Source: Gadus chalcogrammus (Eukaryota; Chordata; Actinopteri; Gadiformes; Gadidae). Taken from it: a stretch of 64,000 nt of DNA. The stretch lies in assembly GCF_026213295.1 (NCBI RefSeq), contig NC_079423.1, positions 14,136,538 to 14,200,537 of the forward strand, written 5' to 3'. The notes under the pieces were generated by a model, which was not told the origin of the DNA, did no database searches, and saw nothing but the letters and a program-made list of their open reading frames with translations. Positions 46,701 through 55,316 of this stretch are shown in pieces. The first letter of the stretch is position 1, and every line of letters starts with the position of its first letter. The position numbers and the translations under genes were made by a program.

Positions 46701-48450
46701 CCCAAGCTGCGTGTGCTGGACCTGCGAGGCTGCTTTTATATTAGTGCACCCGGGCTGGCGGCCCTGCCCTGTGAAGGTAGGCCGGAGGCCGCTTTAAAGG
46801 TCCCAGATCACACCACCAGGTGTGAGTGATTAGCCGTTTCAAGCCGTTTTGAAAATCTCCTTCTCGTGACATCACACGTGGGCGTGTCCTCCTAGATGTG
46901 TGCTGGATTGATCAGTGTACCAGCAAAACGTAACAAAACGTATCCGTCATACATCTAGGTGGACACGCCCACTTGTGATGTGAGAAGAGGCAGGCTTGTA
47001 ACGGCTGGTCATTCTCACACCGTGTGCTATAATATGGGACCTTTAAACATTTTAAAGCCAGTTAAACGATGGGTCTTTCGGTACAGCGATAGATGTTGTG
47101 TAGCATTCAAACTTCCATGCTCTTCCCAGCTAACACAAGTGTACTTGTTTTCATTCAAACATTTGACTTCAGTGTGCACCAACGTCTCCCCCAGGTGAGA
47201 CAAATAGGGTGTAAGCCCATATCCGAATCTAAATAGTTGAATACTGAGACAGGCGAATTCAGCCATAACAGCTGTTCTCTGATAATTTCACTCACTGATA
47301 TGATAGAATATAATCGTCAATAACCCTAAAATGTACTCCCTTAAATCTCACCTACAGCACCATTTAAATAATATAAAGTTTTATATTACGTTATGTGTCG
47401 TAATACTTCTATAGCAATGTAAATATATTTATTGTGATTGTTATACCTAGATTATTAAAGTCCCTCGTTGTGTTTGATCCCTGCCCCCCCCCCCCCCCCC
47501 CCCCACCCGAGCTGGAGTGTCTGTTCTGGGGTCAGTACTTTAACTCCAAGTGTAACTCCTGGCCGCCCCCGGCCAGGAAGGACCTCCACAAGCTGACGGA
47601 GAAGTGGAGCCGCAGCTTGCGGGAGCTGGACCTGGCCAACCAGCTGTTCAGCGAGGAGGACCTGGAGCTGGCCCTGGGCCACCTGGCCCGGGCCCCGGAC
47701 GCCGACACCCTGCGGTCCCTCAACCTCAGCGGGACCCGGATCAGCGCCCCTGCCCTCAGGTCCGGTACTCAGGGCTCTTGGAACGGTTGATCGACTATGA
47801 CAATTATAATTGCTATGATTAACATTATTGCGTTTCTGAATGTTATATTAATTATATTGTTATTAATCATAACCAATCATCATTGCTATTATTGTGAAAA
47901 TATTGTTGTTGTTATTATTATTAAATTAATATTGTTATGAATATCAATATGTGTATGATTATTATTAAGATTATAATTATCATGAATTATGAACTATTAT
48001 ATCTGTAGCTCAACCGTTAGTGCATGGCATTATGACTGCCAGGGTTAGTGGTTAATTTCCGACCAGAGCCACTTAAAATGTCATGGTATTGAGTTTGGAT
48101 TGAGCCCACAAGCTATTTGTTAGCCATTCTTTGCGCAAATGTTCTTTATCAAATGTTTCATTTAATGTCAATGATCTGACACACACTTTCATTCAGTGTT
48201 TAATAGATGGGTTTATCAAGGAAAACGAAATACTAAGAGAAGAACATACACTGGTTTGTTTAAACCATTTGGGTGTTGAACTTACAAAACCACTAATGTG
48301 TGTCTTTCCTTTTTTTACAGGTTGATTATTCAGCAGTCGACAGCGCTCAGCTATCTCAATGTAACCTCGTGTCGCAATCTTCCCCGTGGCCAGAAGAGGG
48401 TGCACCGCGGCCATGAGGAAATCAGTCAGTTGCTGGTGGCGCTGCAGTAG
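43633..48450 (+). CDS. fbxl6: fbxl6, F-box and leucine-rich repeat protein (8 exons, 5' part not found)
   Basis: F-box/LRR proteins bind SKP1 through the F-box and recruit substrates to SCF ubiquitin ligases through their leucine-rich repeats. Eight exons give 396 codons plus stop. The first contains the second half of the F-box (RVCRLWNTAATSPGLWRSVS). LRR units follow, such as LASLNLSYCTGVTGQAFLSL, LEFLEINWN, LRVLDLRGCFYISAPGLAAL, LRELDLANQLFSEEDLELAL and LSYLNVTSCRNLPRGQKR. Order and sequence fit human FBXL6, recalled from memory. The first half of the F-box and the N-terminal tail are not recognised in the window. One exon (47510) lacks a canonical acceptor. The gene converges on the epiplakin gene, 762 bases apart. 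Confidence 0.9.
43905..43968 (+). CDS. fbxl6: fbxl6 exon
   Basis: One base completes arginine, then FSQLREFTLNHWKKNVDYAV and K. Matches the human FSQLQRLTLIHW region. Donor GTAAGT. Confidence 0.93.
44232..44363 (+). CDS. fbxl6: fbxl6 exon (LRR)
   Basis: Forty-four codons, phase 0 at both ends: VVSQSCPQLASLNLSYCTGV, then TGQAFLSLAENSPSLQSINM and QYSE. One full leucine-rich repeat. Confidence 0.95.
44364..45537 (+). other. fbxl6 intron
   Basis: A 1.2 kb intron. Apart from a G run at about 45349-45360 and a short stretch near 44690-44760 (CTTATTGTCATGTACTTGGG) that resembles the 3' end of fish retroelements, nothing was recognised. Confidence 0.5.
45538..45645 (+). CDS. fbxl6: fbxl6 exon
   Basis: Thirty-six codons, phase 0 at both ends: YQVEGLAQLLKTNGGKIRKF, then LFTHGSRNDMLLAALS. 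Donor GTACGT. Confidence 0.94.
45850..45930. repeat. dispersed teleost repeat fragment
   Basis: It contains GCATTTAGCAGACGCTTTTA followed by TCCAAAGCGACTTACAA, the same core as the repeat at 12799, in a fbxl6 intron. Confidence 0.65.
46140..46256 (+). CDS. fbxl6: fbxl6 exon (LRR)
   Basis: Thirty-nine codons, phase 0 at both ends: RGCCPDLEFLEINWNVQKGG, then IHIQALQHGCPKLK. Confidence 0.95.
46393..46498. repeat. palindromic dispersed repeat in fbxl6 intron
   Basis: About 45-base arms (TAGGCGCAATCCCATTTCTA and its inverse TAGGAATGGGATTGGGCCTT) with ACCCCTTACCCCTTCCCCTT inside and a short loop near 46441-46449. The whole unit folds into a hairpin. The sequence looks like a mobile hairpin repeat found in fish. 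Confidence 0.75.
46545..46776 (+). CDS. fbxl6: fbxl6 exon (LRRs)
   Basis: Seventy-seven codons plus one base. It includes TFRLLNVVLGRKTIRNAEVS, FPQLEELCMATSSSCPTSDR and LRVLDLRGCFYISAPGLAAL, ending LPCE plus G (phase 1). Donor GTAGGC. Confidence 0.95.
46793..47047. mobile_element. MITE-like element with perfect 13-bp terminal inverted repeats
   Basis: The left end TTTAAAGGTCCCA (46793-46805) and right end TGGGACCTTTAAA (47035-47047) are exact inverses. Inside is a second inverted repeat of 33-base arms (46867-46899 and 46951-46983, 30 of 33 matching, with GGGCGTGTCC). TTAA at both tips might indicate a piggyBac-like origin; this is inference. Confidence 0.75.
47510..47759 (+). CDS. fbxl6: fbxl6 exon with non-canonical acceptor
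   Basis: Reading from AG at 47510-47511 completes the GAG left by the previous exon and gives LECLFWGQYFNSKCNSWPPP, LRELDLANQLFSEEDLELAL and LRSLNLSGTRISAPAL plus two bases. The bases just before are CG, not AG. Using the AG as acceptor instead would shift the frame into a stop. The donor GTCCGG is weak but fits the next exon's phase. Confidence 0.85.
48003..48100 (+). repeat. tRNA-derived SINE-like fragment
   Basis: GTAGCTCAACCGTTAGTGCA resembles an A box, and about 30 bases on GGTTAGTGGTTAATTTCCGA resembles a B box. The acceptor stem does not pair convincingly, so this is a SINE remnant and not a tRNA gene. Confidence 0.45.
48321..48450 (+). CDS. fbxl6: fbxl6 last exon
   Basis: One base completes arginine, then LIIQQSTALSYLNVTSCRNL and RGHEEISQLLVALQ, stop TAG at 48448-48450. 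Matches the human C-terminal LYLNLESCRCLPRG region. Confidence 0.95.
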
Positions 48451-49212
48451 CTCAGGGGCTTAATTTTTTTTATATTCATAAAGCCAATCTTTGTATATAA
48501 AGTGTCAGGTCTCTTTTAATATTAAAACATTTGAATCTGTTTGTTTGATTAGTATCCATTATTTTATAATATCTTTCGTGCATGCATGTGTAAGCACAAG
48601 ATTATAATTAAAATTAAAATCAGTGTATATTAGAGCTTGTCTAGGCTCTTAGGTGTTTGTCTTAGACATCTACAAAGAAAGGATAAGTTCTGGTTGCTTA
48701 TTGCGAGTATTTTAAAAGAAATGGTAAGACACACAAGTGAGAATCTAAAAGTTGTTTAATTAGCCACTATTTAAATTTGAATTATATTTTTATTTTATGG
48801 CTAATTTTGAACCCCTAACAACGATCTGCCATTGAAATATCTTGAAAGTATTGGACTTAAAAATGTGTGCAAACTTAACATGACTAAAACACTAAGTTCT
48901 GGGATTTAGTTAATAAAACCCATTAGATCTGACATGACATTTAAGGTTTCTTAAAGTGTTGCATCTAGGCAACATACCATACCACATGAATAGACAAACA
49001 AAAAGGGTCTTACATTTTATTTTCAACATAATTGTGTTTATAAAGGTTTACATTTATTTCCCGGAATGCATTTCATAAAATACACCAAGCATTATAAATG
49101 TAAGATAAATATATATATAGGTTTGCCGGAAATCATTTGCATATCTAATTAATATTAATCATCAAAAGCAAGATAGAAAAAAAGGTCAAAGGGGATGATT
49201 AGGTGTTAGAGA
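48451..49212. other. fbxl6-eppk1 convergent 3' region
   Basis: AT-rich 3' flank shared by the two tail-to-tail genes. An ATTAAA near 48521-48526 may serve fbxl6. TTTATT at 49016-49021 and 49053-49058 (AATAAA on the - strand) may serve the epiplakin gene. Nothing else was seen. Confidence 0.5.
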
Positions 49213-52065
49213 TTACTTGTTCAAGGGCAGCAGACTCAACCCTGTTCGTGGATCTCTGATGCATCGCTCCAACAGCTTGAGATAGGTGAGGTTCTCATGT
49301 GTGTTTGGGTCGAAGAAGCCTTTGGTGTCATCGTCAGAATCCGACAGGATCTGATTCATTTTCTCATCAAAGTACCCTCTTTGGTAGGCAACTTCTACTG
49401 GCACTCTGTGGCTGTACACTGGGTCTATGATGCCCCCTGTAGCAATTTGTGCTTCAAGGAGACGAATTCCATGGTCCTTTACAATAAGGTCCTTCTGCAA
49501 GGCCTGGAACAAAGAAATTGTCTTATCAGTGTGAGGATCTGTGTATCCAGTCACCGCTCTTTCAGCTGAAAGCAGTTTCTTTTTCCAGTCATGTCCAATC
49601 ACACCTTGAGCTGCCGCTTCTTCTACTGAGAGTTTCTTGTTATTCACTGGGTCTATGATGAAGCCAGTGGCTGCTTGCGCCTCAAGCAGGACCAGGGAGG
49701 TTCCAGGGGTGAGCAGACCCTTGGACTTGGCCTGGTGGATGCTCATGGTTTCCTGGTTGGACTGAAGGTACACTCCTGCAATACTGTTGGTTCCCACCAA
49801 ATACTGGCGCACAGAGTCCATCTCGCTGACCTCTGTCACAGTGACCTTTCCAGTGTTGAGATCTTCAAAGAGCTTCTTGTCAATGATTTTAGATTCCAGG
49901 AGCTCAGTGGCAGTGACGTCCTTTCTGATTCCATGGAAGGTGTTACTGTGAGTGGACTTGGTAGCTGTGGTTGTGGTGATGGTGGTTTTGGTGATGCTGG
50001 CATTTGAGTCAATTTCTGGGGGTGTGGAATACACCATTGAGGATGTTGTGGTTGTTGTGGTCTGCTGCTGAATGGTGGTGAGAATGATCTCCATGAAGCG
50101 TTCAATGTTAATGGCTCCAGACTTGTACTGCTGGACCAGCTCCCTCCTTTCCTCTTCAGTGATGTACTTGGAGTACAGAAGGTCCCACAGGGAAACACTC
50201 TTTCCTTGGTATTTTCCTCCAGCTCGGGTCGTTGTTGTTGATTTCAGAATGAGTTTTGTTGCCTCATCAACAAAAAAGTAAAACTCTCCCTTCTTTGCAA
50301 TGACCAGCAGACTCAACCCTGTTTTTGGATCTCTGATGCATCTTTCCACCAGCTGGAGATAGGTGAGGTTCTCATGTGTGTTTGGGTCGAAAAAGCCCTT
50401 GGTGTCATCATCAGGATCAGACAGGATCTGGTTCATTTCCACATCAAAGTACCCTCTTTGGTAGGCAACCTCTACTGGCACTCTGTGGCTGTACACTGGG
50501 TCTATGATGCCCCCTGTAGCAATTTGTGCTTCAAGGAGACGAATTCCATGATCCTTTACAATGAGGTCCTTCTGCAAGGCCTGGAACAAAGAAATGGTCT
50601 TATCAGTGTGAGGATCTATGTATCCAGTCACCGCTCTTTCAGCTGAAAGCAGTTTCTTTTTCCAGTCATGGCCAATTACACCTTGAGCTGCCGCTTCTTC
50701 TACTGAGAGTTTCTTGTTATTCACTGGGTCTATGATGAAGCCAGTGGCTGCTTGCGCCTCAAGCAGGACCAGGGAGGTTCCAGGGGTGAGCAGACCCTTG
50801 GACTTGGCCTGGTGGATGCTCATGGTTTCCTGGTTGGACTGAAGGTACACTCCTGCAATACTGTTGGTTCCCACCAAATACTGGCGCACAGAGTCCATCT
50901 CGCTGACCTCTGTCACAGTGACCTTTCCAGTGTTGAGATCTTCAAAGAGCTTCTTGTCAATGATTTTAGATTCCAGGAGCTCAGTGGCAGTGACGTCCTT
51001 TCTGATTCCATGGAAGGCGTTACTGTGAGTGGAATTGGTAGATGTGATTGTGGTGATGGTGGTTTTGGTGATGCTGGCATTTGAGTCAATTTCTGGAGGT
51101 GTGAAATACACCATTGAGGATGTTGTGGTTGTTGTGGTCTGCTGCTGAATGGTGGTGAGAATGATCTCCATGAAGCGTTCAATGTTAATGGCTCCAGACT
51201 TGTACTGCTGGACCAGCTCCCTCCTTTCCTCTTCAGTGATGTATTTGGAGTACAGAAGGTCCCACAGGGAAACAGTCTTTCCTTGGTATTTTCCTCCAGC
51301 TCGGGTCGTTGTTGTTGATTTCAGAATGAGTTTTGTTGCCTCATCAACAAAAAAGTAAAACTCTCCCTTCTTTGCAATGACCAGCAGACTCAACCCTGTT
51401 TTTGGATCTCTGATGCATCTTTCCACCAGCTGGAGATAGGTGAGGTTCTCATGTGTGTTTGGGTCGAAAAAGCCCTTGGTGTCATCATCAGGATCAGACA
51501 GGATCTGGTTCATTTCCACATCAAAGTACCCTCTTTGGTAGGCAACCTCTACTGGCACTCTGTGGCTGTACACTGGGTCTATGATGCCCCCTGTAGCGAT
51601 TTGTGCTTCAAGGAGACGAATTCCATGATCCTTTACAATGAGGTCCTTCTGCAAGGCCTGGAACAAAGAAATGGTCTTATCAGTGTGAGGATCTATGTAT
51701 CCAGTCACCGCTCTTTCAGCTGAAAGCAGTTTCTTTTTCCAGTCATGGCCAATCACACCTTGAGCTGCCGCTTCTTCTACTGAGAGTTTCTTGTTATTCA
51801 CTGGGTCTATGATGAAGCCAGTGGCTGCTTGCGCCTCAAGCAGGACCAGGGAGGTTCCAGGGGTGAGCAGACCCTTGGACTTGGCCTGGTGGATGCTCAT
51901 GGTTTCCTGGTTGGACTGAAGGTACACTCCTGCAATACTGTTGGTTCCCACCAAATACTGGCGCACAGAGTCCATCTCGCTGACCTCTGTCACAGTGACC
52001 TTTCCAGTGTTGAGATCTTCAAAGAGCTTCTTGTCAATGATTTTAGATTCCAGGAGCTCAGTGGC
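49213..52065 (-). CDS. eppk1: eppk1 frame segment 4 (PRD10-PRD12, C-terminus)
   Basis: Two full array copies and the last, shorter copy. That copy ends with LSLLPLNK and stop TAA (49213-49215) where the internal copies continue with [15 protein letters not shown] and the threonine-rich linker. Confidence 0.9.
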   Translation of the reverse strand, partial: ATELLESKIIDKKLFEDLNTGKVTVTEVSEMDSVRQYLVGTNSIAGVYLQSNQETMSIHQAKSKGLLTPGTSLVLLEAQAATGFIIDPVNNKKLSVEEAAAQGVIGHDWKKKLLSAERAVTGYIDPHTDKTISLFQALQKDLIVKDHGIRLLEAQIATGGIIDPVYSHRVPVEVAYQRGYFDVEMNQILSDPDDDTKGFFDPNTHENLTYLQLVERCIRDPKTGLSLLVIAKKGEFYFFVDEATKLILKSTTTTRAGGKYQGKTVSLWDLLYSKYITEEERRELVQQYKSGAINIERFMEIILTTIQQQTTTTTTSSMVYFTPPEIDSNASITKTTITTITSTNSTHSNAFHGIRKDVTATELLESKIIDKKLFEDLNTGKVTVTEVSEMDSVRQYLVGTNSIAGVYLQSNQETMSIHQAKSKGLLTPGTSLVLLEAQAATGFIIDPVNNKKLSVEEAAAQGVIGHDWKKKLLSAERAVTGYIDPHTDKTISLFQALQKDLIVKDHGIRLLEAQIATGGIIDPVYSHRVPVEVAYQRGYFDVEMNQILSDPDDDTKGFFDPNTHENLTYLQLVERCIRDPKTGLSLLVIAKKGEFYFFVDEATKLILKSTTTTRAGGKYQGKSVSLWDLLYSKYITEEERRELVQQYKSGAINIERFMEIILTTIQQQTTTTTTSSMVYSTPPEIDSNASITKTTITTTTATKSTHSNTFHGIRKDVTATELLESKIIDKKLFEDLNTGKVTVTEVSEMDSVRQYLVGTNSIAGVYLQSNQETMSIHQAKSKGLLTPGTSLVLLEAQAATGFIIDPVNNKKLSVEEAAAQGVIGHDWKKKLLSAERAVTGYTDPHTDKTISLFQALQKDLIVKDHGIRLLEAQIATGGIIDPVYSHRVPVEVAYQRGYFDEKMNQILSDSDDDTKGFFDPNTHENLTYLKLLERCIRDPRTGLSLLPLNK

Positions 52066-55000
52066 GTGACGTCCTTTCTGATTCCATGGAAGGCGTTACT
52101 GTGAGTGGACTTGGTAGCTGTGGTTGTGGTGATGGTGGTTTTGGTGATGCTGGCATTTGAGTCAATTTCTGGGGGTGTGGAATGCACCATTGAGGATGTT
52201 GTGGTTGTTGTGGTCTGCTGCTGAATGGTGGTGAGAATGATCTCCATGAAGCGTTCAATGTTAATGGCTCCAGACTTGTACTGCTGGACCAGCTCCCTCC
52301 TTTCCTCTTCAGTGATGTATTTGGAGTACAGAAGGTCCCACAGGGAAACAGTCTTTCCTTGGTATTTTCCTCCAGCTCGGGTCGTTGTTGTTGATTTCAG
52401 AATGAGTTTTGTTGCCTCATCAACAAAAAAGTAAAACTCTCCCTTCTTTGCAATGACCAGCAGACTCAACCCTGTTTTTGGATCTCTGATGCATCTTTCC
52501 ACCAGCTGGAGATAGGTGAGGTTCTCATGTGTGTTTGGGTCGAAAAAGCCCTTGGTGTCATCATCAGGATCAGACAGGATCTGGTTCATTTCCACATCAA
52601 AGTACCCTCTTTGGTAGGCAACCTCTACTGGCACTCTGTGGCTGTACACTGGGTCTATGATGCCCCCTGTAGCGATTTGTGCTTCAAGGAGACGAATTCC
52701 ATGATCCTTTACAATGAGGTCCTTCTGCAAGGCCTGGAACAAAGAAATGGTCTTATCAGTGTGAGGATCTATGTATCCAGTCACCGCTCTTTCAGCTGAA
52801 AGCAGTTTCTTTTTCCAGTCATGGCCAATCACACCTTGAGCTGCCGCTTCTTCTACTGAGAGTTTCTTGTTATTCACTGGGTCTATGATGAAGCCAGTGG
52901 CTGCTTGCGCCTCAAGCAGGACCAGGGAGGTTCCAGGGGTGAGCAGACCCTTGGACTTGGCCTGGTGGATGCTCATGGTTTCCTGGTTGGACTGAAGGTA
53001 CACTCCTGCAATACTGTTGGTTCCCACCAAATACTGGCGCACAGAGTCCATCTCGCTGACCTCTGTCACAGTGACCTTTCCAGTGTTGAGATCTTCAAAG
53101 AGCTTCTTGTCAATGATTTTAGATTCCAGGAGCTCAGTGGCAGTGACGTCCTTTCTGATTCCATGGAAGGCGTTACTGTGAGTGGACTTGGTAGCTGTGG
53201 TTGTGGTGATGGTGGTTTTGGTGATGCTGGCATTTGAGTCAATTTCTGGGGGTATGGAATGCACCATTGAGGATGTTGTGGTTGTTGTGGTCTGCTGCTG
53301 AATGGTGGTGAGAATGATCTCCATGAAGCGTTCAATGTTAATGGCTCCAGACTTGTACTGCTGGACCAGCTCCCTCCTTTTCTCTTCAGTGATGTATTTG
53401 GAGTACAGAAGGTCCCACAGGGAAACAGTCTTTCCTTGGTATTTTCCTCCAGCTCGGGTCGTTGTTGTTGATTTCAGAATGAGTTTTGTTGCCTCATCAA
53501 CAAAAAAGTAAAACTCTCCCTTCTTTGCAATGACCAGCAGACTCAACCCTGTTTTTGGATCTCTGATGCATCTTTCCACCAGCTGGAGATAGGTGAGGTT
53601 CTCATGTGTGTTTGGGTCGAAAAAGCCCTTGGTGTCATCATCAGGATCAGACAGGATCTGGTTCATTTCCACATCAAAGTACCCTCTTTGGTAGGCAACC
53701 TCTACTGGCACTCTGTGGCTGTACACTGGGTCTATTATGCCCCCTGTAGCTATTTGTGCTTCAAGGAGACGAATTCCATGATCCTTTACAATGAGGTCCT
53801 TCTGCAAGGCCTGGAACAAAGAAATGGTCTTATCAGTGTGAGGATCTATGTATCCAGTCACCGCTCTTTCAGCTGAAAGCAGTTTCTTTTTCCAGTCATG
53901 GCCAATCACACCTTGAGCTGCCGCTTCTTCTACTGAGAGTTTCTTGTTATTCACTGGGTCTATGATGAAGCCAGTGGCTGCTTGCGCCTCAAGCAGGACC
54001 AGGGAGGTTCCAGGGGTGAGCAGACCCTTGGACTTGGCCTGGTGGATGCTCATGGTTTCCTGGTTGGACTGAAGGTACACTCCTGCAATACTGTTGGTTC
54101 CCACCAAATACTGGCGCACAGAGTCCATCTCGCTGACCTCTGTCACAGTGACCTTTCCAGTGTTGAGATCTTCAAAGAGCTTCTTGTCAATGATTTTAGA
54201 TTCCAGGAGCTCAGTGGCAGTGACGTCCTTTCTGATTCCATGGAAGGCGTTACTGTGAGTGGACTTGGTAGCTGTGGTTGTGGTGATGGTTGTTTTGGTG
54301 ATGCTGGCATTTGAGTCAATTTCTGGGGGTATGGAATGCACCATTGAGGATGTTGTGGTTGTTGTGGTCTGCTGCTGAATGGTGGTGAGAATGATCTCCA
54401 TGAAGCGTTCAATGTTAATGGCTCCAGACTTGTACTGCTGGACCAGCTCCCTCCTTTTCTCTTCAGTGATGTATTTGGAGTACAGAAGGTCCCACAGGGA
54501 AACAGTCTTTCCTTGGTATTTTCCTCCAGCTCGGGTCGTTGTTGTTGATTTCAGAATGAGTTTTGTTGCCTCATCAACAAAAAAGTAAAACTCTCCCTTC
54601 TTTGCAATGACCAGCAGACTCAACCCTGTTTTTGGATCTCTGATGCATCTTTCCACCAGCTGGAGATAGGTGAGGTTCTCATGTGTGTTTGGGTCGAAAA
54701 AGCCCTTGGTGTCATCATCAGGATCAGACAGGATCTGGTTCATTTCCACATCAAAGTACCCTCTTTGGTAGGCAACCTCTACTGGCACTCTGTGGCTGTA
54801 CACTGGGTCTATGATGCCCCCTGTAGCTATTTGTGCTTCAAGGAGACGAATTCCATGATCCTTTACAATGAGGTCCTTCTGCAAGGCCTGGAACAAAGAA
54901 ATGGTCTTATCAGTGTGAGGATCTATGTATCCAGTCACCGCTCTTTCAGCTGAAAGCAGTTTCTTTTTCCAGTCATGGCCAATCACACCTTGAGCTGCCG

Positions 55001-55316
55001 CTTCTTCTACTGAGAGTTTCTTGTTATTCACTGGGTCTATGATGAAGCCAGTGGCTGCTTGCGCCTCAAGCAGGACCAGGGAGGTTCCAGGGGTGAGCAG
55101 ACCCTTGGACTTGGCCTGGTGGATGCTCATGGTTTCCTGGTTGGACTGAAGGTACACTCCTGCAATACTGTTGGTTCCCACCAAATACTGGCGCACAGAG
55201 TCCATCTCGCTGACCTCTGTCACAGTGACCTTTCCAGTGTTGAGATCTTCAAAGAGCTTCTTGTCAATGATTTTAGATTCCAGGAGCTCAGTGGCACTGA
55301 CGTCCTTTCTGATTCC
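49213..55316 (-). repeat. tandem array of six near-identical 1077-bp plakin units
   Basis: Copies at 54240-55316, 53163-54239, 52086-53162, 51010-52085 (1076 bp), 49933-51009 and a last partial one at 49213-49932. Each encodes one PRD plus a linker with [38 protein letters not shown] and a Thr-rich stretch. Differences are a few scattered bases. The preceding unit (55317-56392) has nearly the same length but is clearly diverged. Confidence 0.97.

Noticed and set aside
48003..48075. tRNA gene
   Set aside because: A-box and B-box-like words are present, but the arms do not pair as a cloverleaf. It is better seen as a SINE remnant.
49675..51084. Repeated + strand open frames of about 110, 90 and 69 codons across the plakin array
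   Set aside because: They are antisense shadows of the epiplakin units and recur at the same 1077-bp period. The conserved protein is on the - strand.
49213..55316. CRISPR-like or satellite array
   Set aside because: The units are 1077 bp, coding and similar to plakin domains, so this is a protein-repeat array.
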